Numbered from the stretch's first letter, positions 33,591 through 45,529 are shown. The stretch: 64,000 nt of DNA from Siphonodentalium dalli (GCA_032622095.1 CP136069.1:88370958-88434957); one strand, 5' to 3'. Made by a program: numbers and translations. The notes: generated from the sequence alone by a model not told the origin.

Positions 33591-35024
33591 GCGTCTTGCA
33601 TGGAGGAATATTTTGGGCTTGGTATTTGGGCCTATAGGGTCAGTGCCAGTTTAATAATCCACAAAGAGCGGAGTGTAAGAATTGTACATACAAACTAAAT
33701 TGGTGAGCTTTTCAGTTACGAGTAATACTAATTTCGATCATTTTAAAACATATGAATCCGGCATCACATTTTAAGACATAAAGGACCAAAGCTATCACAG
33801 TTAAAACTCAAAATTTAAGTACATGTAAAAGTAAAACATCTGAATGGCATACTTTTTTTGGTAACATACATTTAAGGCGTGAAATTGTCTAGCCACTTGT
33901 AAACAAAGTTCATGTCTTAACGGGTGCATGCCACGACAATATCAGCAGCAGTCATCGCTAGTGGATTGAAACCTTCGATAATAGCAGACCCCGTAATAAC
34001 TACGCGATGATTTGGCGAAAATGTTTTCTTATAGTCACACATTTTTCGGTGAAATTTGATAACATGATGCACCAAACTGTATACCGTATATATATCACGG
34101 CACTATCAATATTAGTGAGTCATATGTAGTTTGATAGCAACATTCTAACCAATAGCGGAATCCGTAAATTGGCGCAATAATTGGGCGATAACTAGGCGAA
34201 TGGCGACAATGTTCTCATATCCACGATGAAAATGTATGTCAACGTTGAACTTGATGCATCGGTGCATGTAACAATCAACTGGATTGAACAGGCAAGTTGA
34301 AACAAACTGACAAATACTAATATCTACGTTGTTTATATTATTGTCACTAGTGGTTGACATCAAAGTCTTGTGGATTAATCTGGTGTGTGCATCCTCTTGT
34401 GTAATTACATATATGTGTTTTGATACACTGTCAATGTCAACATCAACACACGAATTGAATCAGTCAAAGCGTAGCCGACTACCCTGAATATGCCGTCCTG
34501 AATAAAACACAGCTGCAACAATTTAGTCGAAAAATATCACCCACCAGCCGGTTTTCGCAGATTTAGAACTTGTCCCGTTCACATAGAAACCGAAGTCAGA
34601 CAGTCTTATTTAAACATTATTTCACCACTATATAAGTCAGCTTTTCCCAATAGTTTACATGGATCACGAATTGACGATGCAAATGACAACTGGGTTTGCG
34701 AACGTAATTTATTACTGGACGAAAGCCGCCGGAATGCATTGTACTGAATGAACATGCCGGATAACAATAGGCAAAATATCAGCAGTCAGATTTATTTAAT
34801 TAGTCATATTGTATGGAGATCACTGCCGTATATAATTTCGTCATCGATAATACTGTGGAATTTTGAGGCATGAACTTGGAGTCACGCACAATTTTAACTT
34901 AGACCATTTTCAGGGAGAATAAAAGAACGGTGATTCACCGAAGAACTGATGAAACGGTATGGGGCCGTCCGATTACTACTGTCCGACACCGCCAAACCGA
35001 CAGTATTTTTTAACAGTGTATTCG
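33591..35024. other. Anonymous DNA
   Basis: No credible ORF. A single CAAAGAGCGG motif lies at about 33664. Nothing else is recognised. Confidence 0.4.
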
Positions 35025-35540
35025 TGATATAAGGATTAACTGTCATGTGGACTGTTTTTATGGAGATGTAACGGTGAGGTAAGTGGACATAACTTGTGTA
35101 AAACCCGAAGGGTTTTACATACAAGTTATGTCCACTTACCTCACCGTTACATCTCCATAAAAATAGTCCACATCACAGTTAATCCTTATATTTATATACA
35201 TTTAGCGAAAAAGCCACTTTTGTAAATATATTTAAATCGAAAAGTGTATCGTGACAAGATCAGCCCAAAATACCCAATAGCACCCTTGGCAAAAGTTAAT
35301 AGGAACAATTTCTCTTCATGTTGAAACCCGATGATGTATTAAGTCAATCCTGCGCGAGTCAAAATGCGCCCAAAGCACTACGCGTTCGTCTTTCCAAACA
35401 TAATGACGTATCGATGGTGTTATTAGCTTGGTGTTATTAGGCGTTGCGCATTCACCGAGAAATAACTGCAACTAGCCACGTGGGCGCCGACCAATCAGAA
35501 TGCTGGATTTAGTGATGACAACACTTAGTGTGTAAATATA
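35025..35540 (-). mobile_element. Hairpin element copy B (minus)
   Basis: Hairpin at 35027-35191 followed (in plus coordinates) by the inverted 5' part ending CACTTAGTGTGTAAATA. Same length, hairpin size (165 bp) and apex as copies A and C. The sequence identity looks high by eye. Confidence 0.88.
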
Positions 35541-35854
35541 CATACTTGAACTACCTTTCTACGGGCATTATATGTCCATGAAAGACGCATTGGAGTCACA
35601 AAAAATACGAATTTGACCACGGTGTTTGGATACCAAACAAACAACTACCATGTGATCGCAATGGAACATAAAAGAGCGTTTCGTGTTTGTTTATTTCTGA
35701 TATGGTAAAATAAAGAGCGTTTCTTTCTCTTATGTGCGAACAATTGAAAATTGCAGCTGCAAAAAGGCTGTCGCCATGGCAATTATATTTCAGAGCACAC
35801 GAAGGCGGTATATCAATAGTTCGTGTATTTATCAACCTATCTCATAGAGCTTTC
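35541..35854. other. Anonymous DNA with a paired AATAAAGAGCG motif
   Basis: Motifs at 35671 and 35712, 41 bp apart. Short overlapping ORFs only. Confidence 0.45.
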
Positions 35855-35965
35855 CGATGAATGGCAACAAGCCATATTTCCGACTAAATCCTGAAAAATT
35901 ACCCATATAATAATTATGATGTGGTTAAGGAGTCGATTATGTAGGGCATCACTGTATATGATGGC
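35855..35965 (-). repeat. ~110-bp dispersed repeat
   Basis: Inverted relative to 45530-45660. It shares TTGCCATTCATCGG-type, AATATGGCTTGTTGCC and GGTAATTTTTCAGGATTTAG on the opposite strand. A partial match is at about 915-975. Confidence 0.7.
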
Positions 35966-36069
35966 TACAATGAGCCCGCATGTTTATTCTTTCTCGGACA
36001 TTGTTCCGTTAATCGGGCGCTAGTTATCCGTGAAAGACATTCATGTAGATGCTATTAGAGTGGGACATT

Positions 36070-36165
36070 TATTAGATCATGCCATGAAAATTTCTACACT
36101 GACTAACGCCCGATATAGAGAATATAGTCCACCAGTATACAAAACATGGGAACTTTTTGAAGTTT
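36070..36165 (+). repeat. R120 dispersed repeat copy
   Basis: Shares TAGATCATGCCATGAA and the CCACC..GT..ACAAAACATGGGAACTTTTT order with the other R120 copies. Confidence 0.6.
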
Positions 36166-36235
36166 TGAAAGGGAAACTTATAAAGTTGAAAAATAACACG
36201 TGCAATATATTTCTTAGTTATTACCTGTTTCTTAT

Positions 36236-37110
36236 TGTCCCCCGAAAAAAATATTTTTGGGGGACTATAGAAACGGGCTCCGTCCGTCCGTCCGTTCGTC
36301 CGCCCGTCTGTCCGTCCGTCACAATTTTGAGTACCTTCATGGTGTAATCATCTCCTCCTACATATTTCATCCCAGAGAATTGTTGCCCACATATTGAAGA
36401 TGTGCAACATGTATATAGATGACTGAAAAATTATTTTTTGACGGAGTTATTGACCATTTTCGACTTAGAAAATTTCAACATTTTTTATAATTTTCTGTAT
36501 GAGGGTACCTTCATGGTGTAATCAACTCCTCCTACAGTTTTCATCCTAGAGATTTGAAAATTCTGAATATTGTTGCCCATATATTGAAGATGTGCAACAT
36601 GTATATAGATGACGGACAAATTATTTTTTGACGGAGTTATTAACCCTTTTCGACTTAGAAAATTTCAACATTTTTTATAATTTTCTGTATGAGGGTACCT
36701 TCATGGTGTAATCAACTCCTCCTACAGTTTTCATCCTAGAGATCTGAAACTTCAGAATATTGTTGCCCATATATTGAAGATGTGCAACATGTATAGAGAT
36801 GACGGAAAATTAATTTTTGACGGAGTTATTAACCCTTTTCGACTTAGAAAATTTCAACATTTTTTATAATTTTCTGTATGAGGGTACCTTCGTGGTGTAA
36901 TCAACTCCTCCTACAGTTTTGATCGTAAATATTTGAAACTTCAGAGTATTGTTACCCACATATTGGAGATGTGCAACATGCATATAGATGACGGAAAAAT
37001 TATTTTTTTACGGAGTTATTAACCCGTTTCAACTTAGAAAATTTCAACATATTTTTTAATTTCTTGCCACCTTTTCGGGGGACACTGTGGTCTGCTGACC
37101 TTTTATTAAT
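36236..37110. repeat. Capped tandem array of ~182-bp units
   Basis: Opens with CCCCCGAAAAAAATATTTTT then GGGGGACTATAG and a GTCCGTCCGTCC run. It continues with four to five ~182-bp units containing GGTACCTTCATGGTGTAATC, GAAGATGTGCAACATG and GACGGAGTTATT. It closes with TTTTCGGGGGACACTGTGG. The cap-plus-array architecture parallels the ATACGCCCG plus 174-bp array in the giant palindrome, but the sequences differ. Noncoding. Confidence 0.85.
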
Positions 37111-37409
37111 TTACGTCACTGTAGGTGACGGTCCCAACTCGAAATTGTACGATTTAAGTTACTTTGTGAGCGATCTTACTTTTCGTTAACTTGTATTCAG
37201 TATTCACCCCCTCTGTTAACTGGTATAGTCTAGAGTCAAGGCGGTGACCTCATTAACGTCCTTTCTATATTTAAATCACTTCGAAATGCAAAAATGTCTT
37301 CCATGTAGTCAATTCTAGTTTGTCGCAAAATCGGTCCACGCATGCAGTCGTGCAATTCGTTCAAATCGTGCAATCTAGAAATATATGCATGGTACCTTCA
37401 TATACTAAC
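37111..37409. other. Anonymous DNA
   Basis: Nothing recognised. Confidence 0.35.
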
Positions 37410-37690
37410 AATATATTATTAAAGATGCATAATCCGAAATAACGCTCCCAAATGACTATTTCGTTGGCTTCGGGGGAGAAAAATGTTCGATTCGAGTCGA
37501 GGAACCCACCCATCAAAGCTCAGAGTGATCAGATATCGATTTTTGATATTTGTTATTTCTCGAAATGTGTAATTATTTGTGGCCCAGAAAAGAGACGTCA
37601 AACCGATTGTCTCGGAAAAAATTGCGGATGAAGATGGATAACTCTAAACTCAAGTGGTAATACGGCAAAATTTCGGTGAACAACATGTTA
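37410..37690 (+). repeat. Dispersed repeat with GAGGAACCCACCCATCAAAG core
   Basis: Shares the core GAGTCGAGGAACCCACCC and a later block GGATAACTCTAAA..TCAAGTG with 44955-45220. A shorter match is at 47360-47450. Confidence 0.75.
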
Positions 37691-38729
37691 ACAGCGGTTA
37701 GCATTATTTTGTTGTAATTAATCGATTCTGATAAGCGTATTTTGACGAAACGTTGTTATTGTAACTTGATGACAATGGGACCGTCTGATCGGATTGTGTA
37801 CCGGAACACGTATTTACAAATAAATATATTTCCTTTGTCATGTTTTTGCTATAAAGGCACCGACAAGCACGGTCAAAAATTCCCGGACTGGGGTTTTGAA
37901 CTGGTGCATGGAATATGATCTAGTTGATGGGCGTAGCCATAATAACCTGTGTACGTAATAATTACGGTACCTGTGTTGATTACGACAGTGCGTCTTATCT
38001 CCCGCGTCCCTCAAGTTCGGCGAAACCATTATATTGCATACCTTTTGTGTGTCAGGGTGCATGTAATGGACTCAAAATAATTCATAAGAAAAAAGCACAA
38101 AAATACAAAAGCCGTAAGGTCTGTTGTAGACATTAGCGGCATTGGACCGTAAAATTGGGTATAACTGCGCAGCTGAACTGTATATAATTGTATTGAAATG
38201 CCAATGATTCATCGTGCAAGCCGACAACAAGAAAACTATAGTCAGAAATGGTAACGCCAGTCTGAGTAAACTCATACCTAAATATTCATTACAACATTGA
38301 ATATTAGGTCTGACGGATAACATCGCTATCTCATTTCCAAGTCCTCGGGATTCCGTAATCTGATTGATTGCGTAAATTATTTTCCGTCCAATGAAACCGT
38401 GTGGGTTAATAAACAAGTGTTAGAGTGGGCGGAGCGCCCACAATGTCACCTCTAAATATAGTAACAGAGCGGAATTTGGTCGGTATTTCTCCGATCGAAA
38501 GCGATGCTTGCAAATACAACACAGACAGAAAAAATGGCTTCGAAATTATATATTCGGTACGATTCGGATTAATTTGAAGGATGTGCTACTGATAGATAGG
38601 CCTGCGCATGGTACCAACTTGGCCTCCCATAAATATAAATAGAACTCACTCATGTCCGTGTATTTGATTTAATTTATTGTAACATGTTTTGCAAATCAAA
38701 TTATTTGTCGTAAAAAAGTCATCTGAAAG
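37691..38729. other. Anonymous DNA with one R120 copy
   Basis: An R120-like segment lies at about 37870-37930 (minus). The ORF at 38072-38416 (minus, 114 codons) has no domain and overlaps other frames. Confidence 0.4.
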
Positions 38730-38996
38730 TTAAACACCGAGGAAATGACTTAATTTTATGCTTTTAAATAGTTCTAAAGCATCATTTTTGATGACGACCT
38801 TATTTTTTGCTCTCGGATGCAGCTTTCCGGTTGATGCAGCGAGTTCATCTCCCGAAAAAGAATAGTCGCACACACGACAAATATTATCTTCTGCAAGTTT
38901 ATGTCGCGACACAGGCCATTGTTTGCGAAGCACAACAAATAACAGGTGGGGACACCTGTCAATCATCGATGTATTTTTAAAAAGCCGTGACGTCAT
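38730..38996 (-). CDS. Unrecognised 88-codon ORF with one Cys-x2-Cys pair (possible exon)
   Basis: I do not recognise this. The minus-strand frame contains RHKLAEDNICRVCDYSFSG, with one CxxC pair followed by a basic stretch (KLHPRAKNKVVIK) and an amphipathic tail. The composition is more protein-like than the chance ORFs nearby. A single CxxC cannot form a zinc site alone, so it would need a downstream exon. It could be a first exon of a host or transposon gene, or chance. No splice sites or homologue are established. Confidence 0.2.
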   Translation of the reverse strand: MTSRLFKNTSMIDRCPHLLFVVLRKQWPVSRHKLAEDNICRVCDYSFSGDELAASTGKLHPRAKNKVVIKNDALELFKSIKLSHFLGV

Positions 38997-39780
38997 TTTG
39001 GGGAAGCCCTTCGCTGAATGGAAATGGTTTTGGCGAGATTAGCTCCAGACTCTATATTTCAAATATAGAGTCGACGTTCACCCAGACTGTGGTAACGCCA
39101 TCTAGATCATAATATTATTAGGCATATATAAAATATATTGGAGCATTAATGATTGTGAAAATGTCTATATAGGTAATGCCTATGTACTATATTATATTAT
39201 GCATTGTATTCCCACAATAAACTCTTCAAGAGTCGTCCAGCCATTGTTCACACCAAAATATCGAAAGCAATTACGCTGTCATAAAATTTACACACTGCAA
39301 CAATGAGACATCGGCGAAGATACATCGGCGAATACATACATACAACCTGCAAAGTCTAACCAGTACGGAAATTGCTAGTACCTTTTTAATCACATTTCTA
39401 AAAATAGAACGCCCGTGTCTCCACTGACATTCCCAGAACACGACTACAGAAAACACCATTAATGGCGTAATGATCGTGGAATGTTTTTGGGAAACAACAG
39501 AGACCTTTAGAGAAGATGAACTCTAAATGATAGATTTCCCCATAATTATATTCTAATAATATGGGCACACGCAGACTTATTGGAATTGATCTAACTATTT
39601 TTACAGCCTTTCTTTAATAAATGGATTCTCCCATTCAGTTATAAAAGTAACGACTGGAATGGTCTATTATTCATTTGAAGGAGTGTTCAGGAAAAATATA
39701 TCGAGGCAGATGAAAATTCCAAAAACAACAATTAGTTTTTCGGATAGCGTTATCTGATACTATCTAAAGAGAGACCGCTA
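38997..39780. other. Anonymous DNA with a small perfect palindrome
   Basis: GACTCTATATTTC is followed by AAATATAGAGTC at 39049-39073. Nothing else is recognised. Confidence 0.45.
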
Positions 39781-39834
39781 TCACGTGTGACTGTTAACCT
39801 TCCATGACTGGAGCTTCCTGGAATTTTTCGAAAA

Positions 39835-40480
39835 CCCTGTGTCAATGCATTCTATTATATATGCGAGTCTCCCATACATATATATTTACATACTAAGTGT
39901 GATCATCACTAAATCCAGCATTCCGATTGGTCGGCGCCCACGTGGCTAGTTGCATTTATTTCTCGGTGAATGCGCAACAGCTAATAACTGCAGGCTCATA
40001 ACAACATCGATACGTCATTGGGTTTGGAAAGACGAACGCGTACTGTTTTGGGCGCATTTGGACTCGCGCAGGATTGACTTAATAAATCATCGGGTTTCAA
40101 TATAAAGAGAAGTTTCTTCCTGTTAACTTTTGCCAAGAGTGCTATGGGATATTTTGGGCTGGTTTTGTCACGATACACTTTTCGATTTAAATACATTTAT
40201 AAAAGTGGCTTTTTCGCTAAATGTATATAAATATAAGGATTAACTGTCATGTGAACTATTTTTATGGAGATGTAACCGTGAGGTAAGTGGTCATAACTTG
40301 TATGTAAAACCCTTCGGGTTTTACACAAGTTATGACCACTTACCTCGCGGTTACATCTCCATATAAACAGTCTACATGACAGTTAATCCTTATATAACAT
40401 AATACATTGGCCTAATAATATATACCTTGACCTTATAGGCCAGTGCATTCTCTTATATATGCGAGGCTCCATATGAGAGG
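39835..40480. mobile_element. Double-hairpin element, disrupted copy
   Basis: Left end CCCTGTGTCAATGCATTC then TATATATGCGAGTC. The right hairpin resumes at about 40440 (AGTGCATTCTCTTATATATG). Hairpin element copy C (39884-40396) sits inside it. The flank at 39795-39834 (ACTGGAGCTTCCTGG) is also present inverted at about 42580-42620, so the family extends beyond the hairpins. Confidence 0.7.
39884..40396 (+). mobile_element. Hairpin element copy C
   Basis: Same plan as copy A: TTTACATACTAAGTGTGATC start, CGGCGCCCACGTGGCTAG, and a 165-bp hairpin at 40231-40395. It is inserted in the double-hairpin element. Confidence 0.88.
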
Positions 40481-40889
40481 GGTAAATTTCCTAGAATAGA
40501 GTACCAGTGTTTCCTGGCACCATGGATGTGACATGTCTATTGAGACAATGTTAATGATGAATTCGTGGATTTTTAGACGATGTCTTTGAGTTTTGAAAAA
40601 TATTGTGTCAGATGACCTTGGCCCCACCAGTATCCAGTATAGTAGCGATTTCTGCGAAACATTGGCTCCAGACACCGGCATGACGTTTTAGCATGCACCT
40701 AAAATTTGTCATCTGCATGAACACAGGTGTTTTTGAAATCCCAGTTGTGAGAAGTTTGAACTTTTTTTATAAAAGTGTGCGGAAACAGTGCTCTGACATG
40801 AGAAATGTCTGGACCAATCAGAGTGTGATAAGCCCTAACCGCTTTACTTCGTCCATTGATCGCAAATTACGCGATGTATTTATACAGGC
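40481..40889. other. Anonymous DNA
   Basis: Two short ORFs on opposite strands without domains. Nothing recognised. Confidence 0.4.
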
Positions 40890-41290
40890 CTGAGTGGTGA
40901 GATTCTATCTCGAAATCAAGCAAGTTTGCATTTTATAGAATTATTAAGACAAAATTCGCAAGAGAACACAACCTATCTTTGGACAATAACAAATTTGTAC
41001 ACAGCCTGATGATGTTCAGCACAAGAAATCACAAACTACCCGTTGAACATGGCTCATGGTACCATGTTGACTACTCGGAACGGCAATTTACCGTCTGTAA
41101 TTTAGAACTGGGCGACGAATATCGCATTATATACTCAAGTGCCCACAAATTCACGAGTTGAGACTGAGATATATTCGCCCTTATTATGTTCGAAGACCAA
41201 ACTCACATAAGTTACTGCGATTATTTAATTCCCGAAATGAAAAAAAACACAAGGAACCTCTCGATTTTCGTCGGAAAGGTCTTAGACTTG
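40890..41290 (+). pseudogene. LINE A-family C-terminal fragment (LINE G)
   Basis: The plus frame gives SLMMFSTRNHKLPVEHGSW, then VCNLELGDEYRIIYSSAH, a stop at about 41161, and RLRYIRPYYVRRPNSHKLL. This parallels LINE A (ANHRLPVEQCRW, CDEYHFVILC, TYIPKYYW). The zinc motif has lost Cys positions. Only ~130 codons are left. Confidence 0.75.
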
Positions 41291-41884
41291 TTTAAGTCCT
41301 CTTGAGGCTAAGTAGCATTCATAACATAAATCCCACTAACTGGACCACATAGAACAAATCTAATACTATTATTATTACTACCACCTAATCTAAAAGCATA
41401 ATCGCGTTGATAGTTAAAGAGCATTAGTATCCGCAGTGTCGTTGATAAAGAGCGTATGCGTGTAATGTGATTCTTACGTCTGTGTCCGGGCGTGAGCGTA
41501 TGTATCCAGACATGAGCGAGTTGTGTGATTCTTACGTACTTAGGGCTTCCTAGGAACGGGGGAGATTTTCATCGGGTCAGTTTTTCCGCCCGAGGTGATC
41601 TTCACCTTGAAACGGGTACCCACAAATGATATATATGTGTGTGTCCTTTATAGACTCGAACCGATTGAGCTCAAACTTGCTTCCTACGAGAAGTGTCATG
41701 GACGGGTTAAATTGTGACCCCGACCTGACATTGACCTTGAAAATGATCAATTCAATGTCAAATCGGGTCAAATTGAAAAACAAAAATTAAATTTAAAAAT
41801 TAAAAAGGCACAATTAACTCATTGAAAAACAAAAAAATTAATTAATAAATTAATTCAAAAAATTAATTCAAAAAATAAAAAATT
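41291..41884. other. Anonymous DNA with a motif pair and an AT-only tract
   Basis: AAAGAGCA at 41416 and AAAGAGCG at 41447. A tract rich in AATTAATT words lies at about 41800-41885. The ORF 41577-41783 (minus) is low-complexity. Confidence 0.4.
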
Positions 41885-42055
41885 GTCATGTTTCTGACGA
41901 TTGCCGCCAGTGGCGGGCTAACCTGCTAGTACTCTATATATTATAACGCATGTACATGCATATATATTTTGTATCTTGATTCTGAAAATACAATCTGTAA
42001 TGACCAGAATAAAATTGAATTTATTGATTGAATTGAATTGAATTGATTGTCAGAC
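41885..42055 (+). mobile_element. Probable LINE or SINE 3' end with (TTGAA)n tail
   Basis: Ends AATAAAATTGAATTTATTG followed by repeats of ATTGA. AATAAA plus a short-unit tail is typical of retroposon 3' ends. No coding part is identifiable. Confidence 0.45.
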
Positions 42056-42404
42056 AACATAGGCAGTTATGATCGAACGCAAACATTGTTTTTGTGTCCC
42101 ACGGGTCCGAAAATCGCTTATTTTTGTCATTTTTGTATCAAAATTTCATTTATCTGGCATTAAATCAAGGGGCATTATAACTCTTGTTACCACCCAATAA
42201 AATGATAATTATGATTAAAAATCTTAAAGCCTAGTATCTGCTCAACCCAGGCATATATACATGTGTATGTGTTGTGGGTTCACGTTTTAGTTATATTTCA
42301 ATTGATGCCCCCTTATTTCTGCAGCCATTCCTGCAGAAACTATGGAGATAAGATAAGATAGATAAATTTATTGACATAAGAGTCCCACATGGAGCCGATG
42401 CCAT
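42056..42404. other. Anonymous DNA
   Basis: Nothing recognised apart from an AGATAAGATAGATAAATT tract near 42347, which may be another retroposon tail. Confidence 0.35.
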
Positions 42405-42576
42405 ATACATATACATTCTCTTATATATGCGAGTCTCACACAGGTAGCCTCACATATGTAAGAGAATACACTAGCTTAAAAGGTCAATGTAAATATTTTA
42501 GGCCAATGTATTCTCTTATATATGCGATGCTCCCAATGGTAGACTCGCATATATAGAGAGGATCATTGGCACAGGG
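42405..42576. mobile_element. Double-hairpin element, second copy (left end truncated)
   Basis: Two palindromes (ATTCTCTTATATATGCGAGT facing its complement) are separated by ~35 bp of AT-rich DNA. The right terminus is ATTGGCACAGGG. Compare 52226-52454. Confidence 0.8.
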
Positions 42577-42955
42577 TTTTCGCAAAAAAATCAGGAAGCT
42601 CCAGTCATAGAAGGGTTATATACGACTGAAATTTACCTGAAATTAACCTTCAAATATCTGTCAAGAATCAATCGTACAATACGTGTGACATTTCACCGCT
42701 CTAGTAAGCAATAAACCAACCGAGGAAACACAGGCCCGCAAATAGTGTGTCTGTAATTTGCAGAATCGGGTCCACAAATTGTGAATTTAGTGACACTATC
42801 CCACACGGTGGGCTATTGTGTCACCTAATTGACTAATTCGCCATCTGGGAACCTCATTATAATTAGGCCTCAACTGCTATGGGAGACCTATATGATCAGA
42901 TATAATTTCCCCAGTTGAAGTTGGTGATGTTCACCCATTATAGTCCCCTCGATTA
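42577..42955. other. Anonymous DNA
   Basis: The first ~40 bp match the flank of the 39.8-kb copy. The remainder is unrecognised. Confidence 0.4.
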
Positions 42956-43063
42956 CACAGGTCCCCAAAAATAAAAATTTACCCCATCCCCAATAGTACT
43001 TAATCCTATATAGGATTAAGTACTATATGGGGGTGGGGTCAATTTTTGTTCTGGGGACCTGTG
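42956..43063. mobile_element. 108-bp hairpin MITE with perfect 8-bp target duplication
   Basis: TIR CACAGGTCCCC and GGGGACCTGTG. The whole element folds, with the apex AGTACTTAATCCTATATAGG mirrored. CTCGATTA occurs at 42948-42955 and again at 43064-43071. Same family as 20621-20714. Probably hAT-like. Confidence 0.93.
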
Positions 43064-43560
43064 CTCGATTATGCGTTTTATCTTCTGCAAATTAGGGGAT
43101 ATAATAACTTCAAAGAAGGGAAAAAAGTAACCAAAACAATGTTAAGTTGAGACTTTAGATACTTCCCAGAAGATGAGGCCTAAAGCAGAATGAGGTCCTC
43201 ATATGGCCATGCATCACTAAATTCGCCACCCTATTAGCAGGCTTATATATATATATATATATCCTTCAAAAATGTGCAATAGATATATAGCCTTCTGTGA
43301 ATTGAATTTCTTGAAACATTTTCACGTAATTTTGCCAGCTGTGTGTTGTACAGCCAGGGAATGATACATCAAGAAAAAAGCACATGCGATTGACGTAATT
43401 GAGAGCGGTGAATTATATATATAATTGAATTGAATTGACAATGATTCAACAAGCCGACACAGTCAATGATCGTGGACCATATGAAATGTTTGTGTGTAGA
43501 TAATCTGCCAAATCTCTTAATGTCAAATGATATACCTGTAGCTATATACGATAATTGCAT
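43064..43560. other. Anonymous DNA with (TA)n
   Basis: Contains a (TA)n microsatellite at about 43243-43261. No gene. Confidence 0.4.
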
Positions 43561-43660
43561 NNNNNNNNNNNNNNNNNNNNNNNNNNNNNNNNNNNNNNNN
43601 NNNNNNNNNNNNNNNNNNNNNNNNNNNNNNNNNNNNNNNNNNNNNNNNNNNNNNNNNNNN
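43561..43660. other. Assembly gap of exactly 100 N
   Basis: One hundred N. The round length suggests a scaffold join of unknown true size. ORFs across it are artefacts. Confidence 1.
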
Positions 43661-44954
43661 AATTCAGTTAATAATGGAATGTGGTATGCTAGCATTAACC
43701 ATGGGATTTTCGCAGTGAGTAAATGTGCACACAATTTTTATTTCAAACACCAAAACCTCGTTTTAACTGGATCGCTGATGTTCAACAACGACACTTTCAA
43801 TGCATTTTGCATATTTATATGAACAGCACTGTAACATTGACAGTCATTTTATCGCCAAATATTGCTTGAATCTCGGTTCTGTTGACCATTTACCCCTTGA
43901 TATTGTATCGATTGTAAAACGACTCGTGCTTCAAGAAAAGTAAAAAAAAAACAACGCATGATCGCGTTATCCATGTCTAATCGACAATCAACACAAGAAC
44001 AAAACCAATCCATTGTTCAACATTTTCTCTTGGTGATAATGATTTTACAGACCAATGCGAACACCTTACGTACCTATAATGTTCTCCCTAAAATGTTCAA
44101 GTTCGGCACACGTGTTAGATCATGCCATGAATCTTTACTCTGGCTATATACCCCCGTTTATATCATTTTCCATATGTTCAAACCCTGGGAACCTTTTCTA
44201 TTATCTTCTGATGGGGTTCAAGATTGAACAAACCATGCAGGGAATATATTTCTGTGTTAATACTTGTTCCTTGAATATAAATATCCAGCTCGAGGTTGCA
44301 AGATTTGTGTAGCTTTGTGAGCCAACATCAATGAAATTCCAAGCGACGCATAGTACAACCAATTAATTCAAGTCCCCCAAACCATGCAAACTCAAGTTAG
44401 GACATTTACCTGCTATAAAATACAATGTTATTACGGAACAGTTATAACCGAGCATTATATGTTAACTGCATTTTTTTTTCAATGTTATAAAACTTCCCTG
44501 TCAGAGCAACAGAAAGTTACCATGTTTTGAACTAGTGGAGTATGATATCTTGGCGAAGCCAGAGTAGATATGCATGACATGTCTATACACATGGATATAC
44601 GCTATTCTGTTTCAATTTGATACTGGAAATGTTATATTTGTTCTATGCTTCACCATTGTATTAAAAATAACCATGTGAGCACTTTCTCGTTCAATAAGTA
44701 ACGTACCGGTACATGTATAGTTAAAATCTGTGTTAAACGGTTTTGTGTTTATTTGACCGACTTAGGGACGTATTTAGATGTTATCTATATGTGTTTTAGC
44801 CTGTCTGCGGACTTTTCTAAAGAGTTAGCCCAAATAGCTGTTGGTGTTTTTGTATCAAAGTTTGAAGAAATTTTATTTTATTTTTTGGCTTGGCAATATA
44901 AAATCAAAATCGCTAAATATTTGTGAGTTTTAATTAGCTCAGCAATCCGATTAA
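43661..44954. other. Anonymous DNA with two R120 copies
   Basis: R120 copies at about 44115-44205 (plus) and 44490-44580 (minus) face each other. The ORF pair at 43958-44312 overlaps the first and is not credible as a gene. Confidence 0.5.
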
Positions 44955-45220
44955 GCACCCCTAAATTACTATTTCTGTGACTTCAGGGGTAAAAAAAATA
45001 ATTGATTCGAGTCGAGGAACCCACCCATCAAAGCTCAGAGTTATTAGATATTAATTTTTGAAGTTTGCAATTATGCGTAGTAATAATTGCCCTAAGTTTG
45101 TAATTTTCTCGAGATGTATAATTTTCACAGAAACACTTATTCAAACAGGCGAAGCTGGATAACTCTAAAATCAAGTGTATTAATAACGCAATTTTTACTG
45201 AGACCATAATTTTGACGGCG
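44955..45220 (+). repeat. GAGGAACCCACCCATCAAAG dispersed repeat, second copy
   Basis: Best partner of 37410-37690. Shared blocks are GATTCGAGTCGAGGAACCC and GGATAACTCTAAA. Confidence 0.75.
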
Positions 45221-45529
45221 TGTTTCTGGGCCAGAAACAATAGAAATACCATAACAAAAAAAATCTGATCACTATGAGCGTTGAAAAATAATGCCCACGG
45301 ACTGTTGGCGTTAAAAAAAATGTTCATGCGATCAAAACGTTTTCAAAGAGCGTTCTGCCAGATAAGAGCCCTGTCCGGACAAAGGGATAACACGCCGGTG
45401 GGTTTTAACTTCCAATAATTCCATATGTTGGGTGGTTTGATTTTTTGTTACCTACATGTACATGTACATCTCACGGGTTTTTGTATTTAATTTTGTTGTA
45501 TTTATTTGAGTCATGTACATGTATGTTAC

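Noticed and set aside
36236-37110. CRISPR array
   Set aside because: Units of ~182 bp are tandem with no alternation of short repeats and unique spacers, and the context is animal.
43369-43822. ORFs spanning the N gap
   Set aside because: The open frame exists only because N codons are not read as stops.
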